Notes: generated by a model from the letters alone, not told the origin. Counted from the first letter of the stretch, positions 1 through 7,200 are shown. The stretch: DNA of 11,115 bases from Planctomycetota bacterium (GCA_022567365.1 JADFHG010000064.1:1-11115), one strand, 5' to 3'. Translations and numbers: made by a program.

Positions 1-594
1 AAACACTTTCGCATACTTGTTTATAATATCCGCGGCTCCCGAAGCAAATAAACCAACAGCAAGGAAAGGAAGACCAAGCCCTAATGAATAGGACATAAGA
101 AGTGAGAAAGCTGACCCTGGATTAATTGCGGCAAGTCCTAAAATTGCGCCGAGCGCTGCACCGACGCATGGTGTCCATCCCGCCGCAAAGGCTGACCCGA
201 ACACAAACGATGTCATGTAGCGTGACTGAAATTTCCTGGTAACCCGAAATTTATGTTCTCGCTCAAGGAAGCCGATTCTCAAAAGCCCTGTCAAATAAAG
301 ACCAAAAACTATAACTATTGCACCTCCGATACGCGCCAACCATGTCTGAGCCTCATAGGCAACTCCTGAAAGGACCGTATTAAGAAGTACACCGAGAAGC
401 GCAAAGATAACCGAAAATCCAAGGACAAAGAAGACGCTGTTTATGAATATCGCCAACCGACGTCTTCCTTTACTTTCCTGAAGAGATACTCCTGAAAGAT
501 ATGCAAGAAAACCAGGAATAATCGGAAGTACGCACGGCGAAAGGAACGATACAATACCCGCAACAAATGCAACTACTAACGAAACTTCAACCAC
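1..594 (-). CDS. ccdA: Cytochrome c biogenesis protein CcdA / DsbD-like transmembrane electron transporter, partial at left edge
   Basis: The reverse strand reads open for 198 codons from a GTG at 594 to base 1, so the C-terminus is outside the window. CcdA-family proteins carry electrons from cytoplasmic thioredoxin across the membrane to extracytoplasmic thiol proteins. Visible hallmarks are the first-helix motif SPCVLPIIPGFLAYLSG with Cys21, and the symmetry-related GWTPCVGAALG with Cys143; these two cysteines form the family's redox pair. Hydrophobic segments lie at about 6-34, 47-73, 87-106, 128-155 and 160-185. A charged cytoplasmic loop (about 107-124) separates the two halves. The GTG start is preceded by AAGAGAG six bases upstream, and a stop lies a few codons further up in frame. 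It follows the methionine-rich gene by 36 bp on the same strand and is probably cotranscribed. The family call is firm; the physiological partner (cytochrome maturation or another thioredoxin-like protein) cannot be told. Confidence 0.93.
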   Translation of the reverse strand, partial: MVEVSLVVAFVAGIVSFLSPCVLPIIPGFLAYLSGVSLQESKGRRRLAIFINSVFFVLGFSVIFALLGVLLNTVLSGVAYEAQTWLARIGGAIVIVFGLYLTGLLRIGFLEREHKFRVTRKFQSRYMTSFVFGSAFAAGWTPCVGAALGAILGLAAINPGSAFSLLMSYSLGLGLPFLAVGLFASGAADIINKYAKVF

Positions 595-630
595 GATATA
601 CTCTCTTAAAGATTAAATTAATTCCATTCT

Positions 631-924
631 CTATTCTGTTATTGCCTCACCTCCTTCCATCATGCTCTCTCCCTCCTCCGTCATAGCTTTGTTTTTTTCC
701 ATCATACTCTCTCCTTTCTCTATCATAACTTCGCCTTCTTCCATCATATCCTTCCCTTTTTCCATCATAGCTTCGCCTTCTTCTGCCATATCTTCACCCA
801 TTTCCTTCATAATTTCCCCCTTAGGTTGAAGGTTGTAATAAACAACACTAACAAGCACTAATGCTCCGGCAATAAATGCAATAATAACCGACGTTGACAT
901 CCCCCTTGTAATACGCATTTTCAT
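631..924 (-). CDS. Small single-pass membrane protein with Met/Glu-rich heptad repeats
   Basis: I do not recognise a named family. The product has a short basic N-terminus (MKMRITRGM), one hydrophobic helix of about 20 residues (SVIIAFIAGALVLVSVVYY), and then a tail built wholly of heptads. The tail has eight full copies and one six-residue copy of a pattern like G-E-x-M-x-E-K/E (for example GEAMMEK, GKDMMEE, GESMMEK), running to the C-terminus. The N-terminus probably stays inside and the tail outside. Such a tail could form a long acidic helix; the methionines could bind copper(I) or be oxidised, but that is inference. It lies 36 bp ahead of ccdA, which suggests an envelope redox or metal role. 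An upstream GTG at 951 also opens this frame, but it sits at the edge of a strong promoter match (953-980) and would be at or before the predicted transcript start. I therefore prefer ATG 924; ATG 918 or 900 are possible. No good ribosome binding site decides it. Confidence 0.72.
   Translation of the reverse strand: MKMRITRGMSTSVIIAFIAGALVLVSVVYYNLQPKGEIMKEMGEDMAEEGEAMMEKGKDMMEEGEVMIEKGESMMEKNKAMTEEGESMMEGGEAITE
634..819 (-). repeat. 21-bp tandem coding repeats (nearly nine units)
   Basis: Nearly nine 21-bp units encode the heptads of the methionine-rich protein. On the plus strand they appear as recurring TTCCATCAT blocks with diverged codons between them. Divergence is high enough that the repeat is old or held by selection on the protein, not a fresh slippage product. 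Confidence 0.8.
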
Positions 925-952
925 AACAAAAAAGTTAATTACTATAATCACC

Positions 953-980
953 AGTATAAGCCCTGATATTGCAATGTCAA
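953..980 (-). promoter_or_regulatory. Sigma-70-type promoter for the Met-rich gene and ccdA
   Basis: Reading leftward, a perfect -35 box TTGACA (975-980) is followed after 16 bp by TATACT (953-958), five of six matches to the -10 consensus. Transcription would start near 946. It lies in the short gap after the four-helix membrane gene, so the Met-rich gene and ccdA can be transcribed independently of the genes before them. Confidence 0.6.
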
Positions 981-1009
981 GTAGACTTTACATTCCTCTT
1001 GGGGATAAT

Positions 1010-1378
1010 TCAGTGACGTGACCTGCTATAAAAGAATCCGACAATCTTCCCCAGTATCATAGCGAGAAGTGCAAACAGAAGCCACGGATCTACATGAGAT
1101 AGAGTAAAACCCTGCACAGCAATTCCAAGAACCAATACTCCCGTTCCGGCCAGGTAGGCAAGCCTTCCCGCAATCATTTTATGCAACTGTTCTCGCTCAT
1201 CACGCGCCCGCTCCTTCCACACAAAACCCGCAAAGAGTGCAAAAAGAATAATGACGCCCGCAATCAGCATATAGACAAGCGTGTCCGGCATCCACAGACC
1301 AAATGGATTTAAGAAAAGAAGTATTAAAAGAATAAATACTACTGCTACAATAATTTCATTTTGAGTATCTTTTTCCAT
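1010..1378 (-). CDS. Small four-helix membrane protein of unknown function
   Basis: A 122-residue protein with four hydrophobic segments, at about 9-23, 34-53, 73-92 and 97-117. Between helices two and three lies a charged loop, KERARDEREQLHKMIAGR (55-72). The ARDERE signature followed by a helix recalls small membrane proteins of the DUF2178 type, but I am not sure of that assignment. The ATG at 1378 starts one base after the stop codon (1380-1382) of an upstream reading frame, which suggests translational coupling within an operon; no separate ribosome binding site is evident. The gene has the AT-rich composition of the left piece. Function is unknown, though small proteins of this shape are often encoded next to a helix-turn-helix regulator. 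Confidence 0.75.
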   Translation of the reverse strand: MEKDTQNEIIVAVVFILLILLFLNPFGLWMPDTLVYMLIAGVIILFALFAGFVWKERARDEREQLHKMIAGRLAYLAGTGVLVLGIAVQGFTLSHVDPWLLFALLAMILGKIVGFFYSRSRH

Positions 1379-1379
1379 A

Positions 1380-1433
1380 TTATTTTTTTATGCTAAAAAC
1401 TTTCTCAACAGGTTGTTTGGCAAACGCAATCGA
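1380..1433 (-). pseudogene. 3' remnant of an unidentified upstream gene, cut at the composition boundary
   Basis: The reverse strand encodes SIAFAKQPVEKVFSIKK followed by a TAA at 1380-1382, one base before the membrane-protein ATG. The one-base spacing and AT-rich codons suggest a genuine gene end. Further upstream the frame runs into the GC-rich piece and turns arginine- and proline-rich, which is not credible as the same protein. The KQPVEKVF ending resembles the C-terminus of Xre-family regulators (pattern K-x-P-V-E-x-V-F), but 17 residues are too few to be sure. The 5' limit is arbitrary, because the join could lie anywhere from about 1420 to 1455. Confidence 0.35.
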
Positions 1434-1456
1434 ATCTGTAATCGTGGTCAATTCAC

Positions 1457-1463
1457 GAGGGAG
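1457..1463 (+). promoter_or_regulatory. Ribosome binding site deciding the TTG start of the phosphohexomutase
   Basis: GAGGGAG stands eight bases ahead of the TTG at 1472. It supports TTG as a true start, and shows that the GC-rich genome already begins by about 1450. Confidence 0.6.
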
Positions 1464-1471
1464 CAATAGTA

Positions 1472-3814
1472 TTGACTCAGTTGGATGATAAGCAGTTGTT
1501 GGAATCGGCCGAGCGCGGCATCGCGACGTACTTGGCCGACGAACGCGACCGGGGGCGCATCGCCGGTACATACTACGAAGCAGCCGTGGCCAAGACGCTG
1601 CCCAACCTCCGCAAGTGGCTCCTCGCCGAGGAGCTGGACCGGATTTCGCCGAACCTCCGCGACGGGCTACGCGAGGCCGTGGCGAGCGAGCAATGGGAAG
1701 CGCTGTGCAACGCCTTCTCGCGCGACGTGAGCTTCGGAACCGGCGGGATTCGCGAGAAGATGGGCGCCACCCGCGAAGCGATCCTGCGGCTCAAGAACGA
1801 AGGGATCCATGCGCCGATCCTCAAGGGTCCCAACACGATCAACGACGTGATTCTCCTGATGACGTCGGCCGGTGTGGCGCAGTACGGACGACAGCGCTCG
1901 CCCCGCTTCGAGCGGATCGTAATCGGTTACGACAGCCGTGTCCGCGGAAGCGACTTCGCCCGATTGATCGCCTCGCTCTTTCTCGCGTACGACTACACGG
2001 TGTACCTCTTCGACGAGGCGTGTCTCTATCCCAGCGTGACGTATGCCGTGCCGACGCTGAAAGCCGACGTGGGCGTGTTCATCTCCGCCAGCCATAACGA
2101 CTTTCGCTACAACGGATACAAGCTGTCGTGCCACAATGGGTCACAGTTCGATCCCGCCGAGCGGAAGGCGATCTATGAAGACTTCATTACCAAGGTGGTC
2201 TTCTCCGACATCAAGACGAGTTCGCCGTCCGACGCGCCGCCGGAAAAGCTGTGGTTCCTCGGCGGTGTGGCGAGCGCGGACGGGCGAACGATCGACGACG
2301 GACCGCACAAGGGCTTGCCGCTCAGCGACCCGCTGCCCGACGCCGGAGACGCCTACGCCGGCAGGACCGATCGCATCATCGACATTCACACCATGCACAT
2401 CGATCACGTGAAGCAGTTCCTCCTGCGCCGCTCGATGATCGCCGAAGCGAAGCGACCGTTGTCGATCGGATACTCGGCGTTCAACGGTTCCGGGCGCAAA
2501 GCCGTGCCGCGCCTGCTCGGGGAGGTCGGTTTCAAACAGGTACGCAGAATCATGTCGCTCGACGCGCTGGACGGCATGTTCCCGGCGTTTTGCAGCGACC
2601 CGGGCAAGGAGCAGCAGCCCGACCCGGGGGATTGGCGAGCTGCGGACATCGCGGTTGCCGCGTTCAAGAAGGAATATCCCGAACAGTGGGACGGGGTGGA
2701 TTTGATCATCGGCACCGACCCGGACGCGGATCGCTGCGGTGTGATCGTCAAGGTGCCGCCCCATCAGCGCGTGGCCTACACACACCCCGGCACCGGCGAA
2801 GAGCGCGACTATACGCTGCTGTGTGCGGACGACGTCTGGTCGCTCATCCTGTGGTATCGGCTCAATTACGAAGTCGAGACGCACGGCAGGGTCCGCGAGG
2901 CGGAGAAGAAGTTCATCGTCCTGTCGCACACGACGACGGACCTCCTGCCGCGCATCGCGCGCAAATATGGGCTTGGCGTGCTCAAGACGTGGGTCGGTTT
3001 CGCACAGCTCGCGGCCGGGACGGGGGCGGTCTGGGGTATCAGCCGAGGCGAGGACACCGAAGGGCTGACCGAGGACGGCAAACTGCCGCCGTACGACGAG
3101 GGTCGTCGCGAACCCGGCGACGCAGTGTGCAATCGTTCGATTCACTCGTGGGAGGCGATGGAAGGCACCCGCCGCTGCATCAACGTGGCCGCCCTCGAGC
3201 AGAGCAACGGGTTTTCACTTCTCGGCGATGTTCCGCCGGACGCGCGTTCGCTGGGCGTTGACGGTCACGTCCGCGACAAGGACGGTACGTTCGCGGCCGT
3301 GCTCGTGGCGGAGCTGGCGCAATACGCGAAGGAGGCGGGAGTCAACTTGCTCGACCTGTTGGACGAGAAGGTCTTTCTGGACCCGCAAGTCGGTTTGTAC
3401 ATTACGTATTACGAGCCGGATCCGATCGACGGTGAATATGAGGGTCTGCCCGGCTATACGAAGAAACGGGGGATCCTGAACCGTACGGAGGATCTATTCA
3501 CCGGGCAGACCTCGACGGATATCGTGCTGGGCGGATTGGCCGTCAAGAGCGCGGTCGTCTATCGCACGGGCAAATATGACGCGATCAACTGGCCCGGTTT
3601 TCCGGACGAGGGGTATCGCTTCTACTTCGACGACGAGCACCGATCACACTTGACGATTCGCCCGTCGGGTACGTCGAACGCGCTGCGGTTCCACGTGCAG
3701 CTCTTCGGCGGGCACCCATCGCGCGACGCGCTGATCAAGAAGAAGGCCGAACTCCGTGCGACGACGATACAAATAGTGCAAGACATTCGCCGGATGATCG
3801 GCGCGGAGGCGTAG
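1472..3814 (+). CDS. Phosphoglucomutase/phosphomannomutase family protein (alpha-D-phosphohexomutase), long form
   Basis: Cytoplasmic enzymes of this superfamily move a phosphate between C1 and C6 of a hexose through a phosphoserine, linking glycolysis with glycogen and cell-wall sugar synthesis. Three of four hallmark motifs are clear: the catalytic-serine motif SASHN (205-209, Ser207), the metal-binding loop GTDPDADR (414-421, Asp416/418/420), and the C-terminal phosphate-binding loop RPSGTSN (730-736). The sugar-selecting loop, usually a GEES-like sequence, is probably SRGEDTEG (524-531), so specificity cannot be read off. At 780 residues it is longer than the usual 450-600, with extra sequence between the motifs and an N-terminal helical extension. 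The start is TTG with a good ribosome binding site; the next in-frame methionines would cut into conserved parts. The HAD gene follows 137 bp downstream on the same strand. The family is secure; glucose versus mannose specificity is unknown. Confidence 0.93.
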   Translation: MTQLDDKQLLESAERGIATYLADERDRGRIAGTYYEAAVAKTLPNLRKWLLAEELDRISPNLRDGLREAVASEQWEALCNAFSRDVSFGTGGIREKMGATREAILRLKNEGIHAPILKGPNTINDVILLMTSAGVAQYGRQRSPRFERIVIGYDSRVRGSDFARLIASLFLAYDYTVYLFDEACLYPSVTYAVPTLKADVGVFISASHNDFRYNGYKLSCHNGSQFDPAERKAIYEDFITKVVFSDIKTSSPSDAPPEKLWFLGGVASADGRTIDDGPHKGLPLSDPLPDAGDAYAGRTDRIIDIHTMHIDHVKQFLLRRSMIAEAKRPLSIGYSAFNGSGRKAVPRLLGEVGFKQVRRIMSLDALDGMFPAFCSDPGKEQQPDPGDWRAADIAVAAFKKEYPEQWDGVDLIIGTDPDADRCGVIVKVPPHQRVAYTHPGTGEERDYTLLCADDVWSLILWYRLNYEVETHGRVREAEKKFIVLSHTTTDLLPRIARKYGLGVLKTWVGFAQLAAGTGAVWGISRGEDTEGLTEDGKLPPYDEGRREPGDAVCNRSIHSWEAMEGTRRCINVAALEQSNGFSLLGDVPPDARSLGVDGHVRDKDGTFAAVLVAELAQYAKEAGVNLLDLLDEKVFLDPQVGLYITYYEPDPIDGEYEGLPGYTKKRGILNRTEDLFTGQTSTDIVLGGLAVKSAVVYRTGKYDAINWPGFPDEGYRFYFDDEHRSHLTIRPSGTSNALRFHVQLFGGHPSRDALIKKKAELRATTIQIVQDIRRMIGAEA

Positions 3815-3853
3815 CCGACCGGTTTCGAGGTAGGACCATGGTCGTCACCTGCG

Positions 3854-3873
3854 CGCACGTGCGGTTTCTTTAC
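3854..3873 (+). terminator. Weak terminator candidate after the phosphohexomutase gene
   Basis: The perfect palindrome CGCACGTGCG (3854-3863) is followed by GTTTCTTTAC. The stem has no unpaired loop and the T-run is broken, so this is only a possible end of the mutase transcript. Confidence 0.2.
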
Positions 3874-3951
3874 TTGGGGGAAGGGTTGCGTTCAAGCGTG
3901 GGCGGGTGCTTTTGAATCGCCGCGCTCTAATTGATATAGGAGCGACCGGCA

Positions 3952-5247
3952 ATGTCGTATAAGGTCGAGGCACTTCAACGGGTCGTAGCGTTCGACCTCG
4001 ACAACACGCTTCTCGACCCTACCGGCGAGGCGTACGAGCAAACGGTCGCCGAGTTTCTCTCGCACGTGCCGACGGGAATGGCGCCGGACGAATCCGTCGC
4101 GCGGTTCGAGGAGGTCCGTGCGTTGGGTCACGCGATGGAGCGCAACGGCCTACAGAATCCGATCCATGAACGGGCACATCCCGATGGGCTGGCCGTCTTT
4201 CTTCTGCTCTTCTGCGCCGACGAATCTGCACAGAAGGAACTGGGAATAACGCCGTCGAACCAGCCGGCGGATCGCGCGTTCATGGCGGAGTTGTTGGAGA
4301 TCGACCGGGCGATACGGCGCGGACCGCTCGACGACCGATTGGAAGCGGAGAAGCGGCTTTGGAAGCTTTCCGCGGCGGATAATCGCTCGTGGGAGTTCTT
4401 CGCCAACGTCAGGCGCATCGCGCGCGAGCCGCGGGTACAGGAATTGTGCGAGCGATACGCTCTTATTGAAGCGCGAGCGCCGATCCCGCTGCTGGCACCC
4501 CTGATGAAGAAACTGAGAGCGCGCGGCTTCGTGCCCGTGGTGATTACCGAAGGTCGCGACGACGTTCAGCGCGAGAAACTCGAGCGACTGGGTCTCGACG
4601 AGGTCTTCGGGGGACGTGTTCTGATTTCGGAAACAGCCGGTCTTGTGGACGAGGACTTCGCGCTGGACAAGGCGATCGCCGAACTGCTCTCATCGTGGGT
4701 CAAAGGCTCGGACGTGGACGACGAGCGACTGCGTATGTTGTGGGCGTATCGTTGCGTGATCGACGAATGGTCACACAAATCGCCCTGGTTCTTTGCCCGT
4801 TGCCTCCACGCACTGCGCAGTTGCGTCGAGTGCCCGGATGGAGCGCTGATGATGCAAACGGTCTATCCGCAAGAGCTGTGGGAGTTCGAACCGCTGCAGT
4901 TCGTCATGGTCGGTGATCGCTATGACACAGACGTGGCACCGGTAATAGATCTGTTGGGCAAGGGGCGGGCGCTCACCGTGCGTCTGCGGGCCGGCAAGTA
5001 TGGGCGGGAACATCCGGAAGACGGTCTCCCCGAGGAGCGTCGGCCGGACCACACGTTCACGGACTTCGATTCGCTCGCGACGTTTCTTACCGACGATCTC
5101 GATTTCGCCGACGTGCCTGCCGTAACGACGGCGCCTCCGCTGGCCCCCGCGGATTGGCTGACCGACGACTATCTGGAGCAAGGGGCACGCGACCCGATCG
5201 CCGCCGTGCGGAAGGTGGCGAAGATGATCAACGAAGCGCGGCAATAG
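3952..5247 (+). CDS. HAD-superfamily hydrolase, large cytoplasmic form
   Basis: HAD enzymes hydrolyse phosphate esters or related bonds through an aspartyl-phosphate. Motif I is FDLDNT (14-19), with nucleophile Asp15 and acid/base Asp17. Motif II is the hydrophobic strand VVITEGR with Thr199. Lys240, in LDKAIAEL, is a candidate motif III lysine. Motif IV is MVGDRYDTDV, with Asp322 and Asp325/Asp327. At 431 residues it is well above the usual 200-280. The extra length lies in a big cap insert after motif I (roughly 25-180), an insert at about 245-300 that splits the core before motif IV, and a C-terminal extension. No signal peptide is present. The ATG is preceded by AGGAG at 3938-3942. It follows the phosphohexomutase on the same strand, so a sugar phosphate is a possible substrate, but nothing in the sequence fixes this. 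Confidence 0.85.
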   Translation: MSYKVEALQRVVAFDLDNTLLDPTGEAYEQTVAEFLSHVPTGMAPDESVARFEEVRALGHAMERNGLQNPIHERAHPDGLAVFLLLFCADESAQKELGITPSNQPADRAFMAELLEIDRAIRRGPLDDRLEAEKRLWKLSAADNRSWEFFANVRRIAREPRVQELCERYALIEARAPIPLLAPLMKKLRARGFVPVVITEGRDDVQREKLERLGLDEVFGGRVLISETAGLVDEDFALDKAIAELLSSWVKGSDVDDERLRMLWAYRCVIDEWSHKSPWFFARCLHALRSCVECPDGALMMQTVYPQELWEFEPLQFVMVGDRYDTDVAPVIDLLGKGRALTVRLRAGKYGREHPEDGLPEERRPDHTFTDFDSLATFLTDDLDFADVPAVTTAPPLAPADWLTDDYLEQGARDPIAAVRKVAKMINEARQ

Positions 5248-5266
5248 ACCCCGAACGCGGGCTGTT

Positions 5267-5350
5267 GCCGCCCCCGGCTGGAGTCGGCATGTAGCCCAGC
5301 CGCCCCCGGCTGGGGTTGGCATGTAGCCCAGCCGCCCCCGGCTGGGTTGC
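5267..5350. repeat. 32-bp tandem repeat (about 2.6 copies) with GC-rich hairpin
   Basis: Units start at 5267, 5299 and 5331. Each begins GCCGCCCCCGGCTGG and continues through GGCATGTAGCCCA; the third copy breaks off after the hairpin. Across unit borders CCCAGCC-GCCCCC-GGCTGGG forms a stem-loop. It sits between the convergent HAD and DUF1570-like genes and may help end both transcripts. Spacers are unit-length direct repeats, so this is not a CRISPR array. Confidence 0.85.
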
Positions 5351-5409
5351 ATTCACAACCGAGGGCAAGTGGCCCGCAGGTCTGGATTGCCCACACATGG
5401 GCGGTTTCG

Positions 5410-6645
5410 TCAACGTCGCGAGCGCCCCTCGGTCACGCTCACGCTCTTGACCTTGCGCTTGGCCATCTTGAAAGCCCCGACCAGCGTGGCGCCGTCCTCT
5501 AGTTCGCAAGTCAAACGCGGTAGAGCGCCGCCGCGAGCGGCGAACGTCCATGTGCCCGTCCGCTTGGCGCTGCGAAGAGCGCGGTTCAGAATGGACGGCG
5601 GGAGCCAGTCGTCGGGGTGCGACTTCAGCCCGCCCTGGGAGGCGGTCTTGAAGAACTCCTCGACCGTACCAAAGCGCTGCCCCTGGCTGACCGCGCGGGC
5701 GAGGAAGCTGGTGAGTGTCGCGACGGTGGCGCGAGCGTATAGCTTGGCGGTCGGGTCGTCCGGCAGGTTGAGCCAATAGTCGCGCCACTGCGCCTCGAAC
5801 TCGCCGACGCCCCGACCGAAGGTCTTCTCCCAAGCGAGTTGCCATGGTCTTCCGCGGCCCGTTTCCCGCAAGAACCGGTCGAATGTCCCCTGATACCTGC
5901 CGTTGTCCGCGTGCGCGAGAAAGTGCACCATTGACCATGCCTGGTCATAGTTCTCGCGGCTCATCTGGTGGTTCCAGACCTCGCGCCCGAGCGTCATCAT
6001 GTCGCGCATGCTCTTGAAGCGACCGTCCTCGAGCCACCGCTTGACCCGCGCCAGATCGACAGGCGGAATGACGGCTGCCACGTAACCGTCTCCGGTAAAC
6101 ACGGCGCGCTCGAAATACTCGGCCAGCCCCTCATTGACCCAGGGCGGAAGATCGCCTCGGATCACGGCGTCCGCAAACTGGTGGAATCCCTCGTGTTGAA
6201 TGATGTACCACGGGTTGCCCAGATTCCCGGTCGGCACCGTCGCCATCAGTTTGTCACCCATGAAAACGCCCGCGGAACCCGGCAAACCACCGGCCGCTAG
6301 ATAGTCTTCGTGGCGCGAGAAAAGATAGAAAGGGAGCTTTTGCACGATCTGGCCGGCGAAGCTCTTCGTCCGCGCATGATACTCCTCCGCGATGCGCGAG
6401 ATGCGCACTTCGGCCTCGCGTACGTCCGCCGCGGAAAGGTCGGTGTGAATAATGTAGTAACGAGTCTCGAACCGATTGAGACGCGTTTGAGCAATGCTCC
6501 CGGGCGCGTCAACACTCAGTATGGCGAGTAATGCGAGAACGCGCGGCAGCGCGCGGCAGCGCAGGATTTCGCGAATGGCACGGGTGCATCCAAGGGAACG
6601 ACGCGAGTCCGCTCGATACGATTCAACTTGGGTTCGTTTAGTCAT
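5410..6645 (-). CDS. Secreted DUF1570-like zinc metalloprotease-like protein
   Basis: The product has 411 residues from ATG 6645. The N-terminus is basic, followed by a hydrophobic stretch (about 34-42, VLALLAILS) and a likely signal-peptidase site after SIA near residue 52, so it is probably exported. The centre shows the gluzincin zinc motif HEGFH (151-155; His151 and His155 as ligands, Glu152 catalytic). Downstream PPWVNEGLAEYFE supplies a third ligand candidate, Glu172 or Glu176. This arrangement matches the DUF1570 family, common in Planctomycetota. The C-terminal part is basic and has no domain I can name. A longer frame opens at 6804, but its first 53 codons cross a palindromic intergenic element. 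ATG 6645 has GGAG eight bases upstream (6654-6657) and is preferred. The gene converges on the HAD gene. Substrate unknown. Confidence 0.82.
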   Translation of the reverse strand: MTKRTQVESYRADSRRSLGCTRAIREILRCRALPRVLALLAILSVDAPGSIAQTRLNRFETRYYIIHTDLSAADVREAEVRISRIAEEYHARTKSFAGQIVQKLPFYLFSRHEDYLAAGGLPGSAGVFMGDKLMATVPTGNLGNPWYIIQHEGFHQFADAVIRGDLPPWVNEGLAEYFERAVFTGDGYVAAVIPPVDLARVKRWLEDGRFKSMRDMMTLGREVWNHQMSRENYDQAWSMVHFLAHADNGRYQGTFDRFLRETGRGRPWQLAWEKTFGRGVGEFEAQWRDYWLNLPDDPTAKLYARATVATLTSFLARAVSQGQRFGTVEEFFKTASQGGLKSHPDDWLPPSILNRALRSAKRTGTWTFAARGGALPRLTCELEDGATLVGAFKMAKRKVKSVSVTEGRSRR

Positions 6646-6707
6646 ACCGCCGACTCCGGTGCCCGAGCGCAGAACCCGATCGGACACGATGCCGGTCTTG
6701 CTCAGTC

Positions 6708-6738
6708 CCCCACCCTTCCGCTGCGCTCGAGGGAGGGG
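6708..6738. repeat. Imperfect palindrome CCCC-A-CCCT / AGGG-A-GGGG
   Basis: Nine-base arms (6708-6716 and 6730-6738) pair with one mismatch around the 13-base loop TCCGCTGCGCTCG. The sequence looks like a mobile GC-rich intergenic element rather than a terminator, since no T-run follows on either strand. Confidence 0.5.
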
Positions 6739-7050
6739 CATCTGCCGATCCTGCGATGTCGTGAATCGGGGCGGCATCCTAACCGGTTTCCGAGCGAAGT
6801 TCAAACGGGGGCGAAACCCGTGTGAAAGCGGCGGTGGTCGACCATCGGGCGGTGAGGGCGCGCCGGCGGGAAGCGATCACAATTGGCCGCGGCTCGATCC
6901 TGAACCAGGTTGGTCAAGTCAGGCGCTGTTTCGTCGCTGGATAGTATATATTTGCATGTCATTAGCTGCTATAGTGGGTGGGCCACTCCGGTTAGGATGC
7001 CGGAGATCCGGCGGCGTGGCGTATGGAACAAACCGCGGCGCCGCACGGCA

Positions 7051-7066
7051 TGGCACGCGGCTTGCA
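7051..7066 (+). promoter_or_regulatory. Sigma-54 (RpoN) promoter candidate
   Basis: TGGCACGCGGCTTGCA matches the sigma-54 consensus TGGCAC-N5-TTGC[A/T] at every fixed position. The invariant GG (7052-7053) and GC (7064-7065) are 12 bp apart, as the factor requires. Transcription would begin near 7077, leaving either a leader of about 335 bases to the haem-protein gene or a separate short RNA. Enhancer sites for an activator were not identified. Confidence 0.55.
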
Positions 7067-7118
7067 TTATCGGGTGTGAACGGTCCCGGCCTGGCGCCGG
7101 CGAGCACTGGATCGCAAT

Positions 7119-7169
7119 ATCCGCAATGGGTTGCGTGGAATCGCGCCGCCGGCGCGTCGAATTGCGGAT
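7119..7169 (+). other. Nested inverted repeat in the RNA leader (possible regulatory structure or attenuator)
   Basis: ATCCGCAAT (7119-7127) pairs perfectly with ATTGCGGAT (7161-7169). Inside it CGCGCCG-C-CGGCGCG (7142-7156) forms a seven-base-pair inner hairpin. A T5 run follows 11 bases after the outer stem (7181-7185). The position is about 40 bases downstream of the predicted sigma-54 start. It matches no riboswitch class I know. Confidence 0.4.
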
Positions 7170-7200
7170 GCGCGGGTGGGTTTTTCGGTTTGGTTGGTCA

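Noticed and set aside
2141..3145. Long reverse-strand open frame (334 codons) opposite the phosphohexomutase
   Set aside because: It is an antisense shadow of a gene with clear catalytic motifs; its product is arginine-rich without recognisable domains.
5267..5350. Possible CRISPR array
   Set aside because: The unit repeats wholly with no unique spacers and there are fewer than three full copies.
6646..6804. N-terminal extension of the DUF1570-like protein to 6804
   Set aside because: The extra codons read through an intergenic palindrome, while ATG 6645 has a ribosome binding site and leads into the signal peptide.
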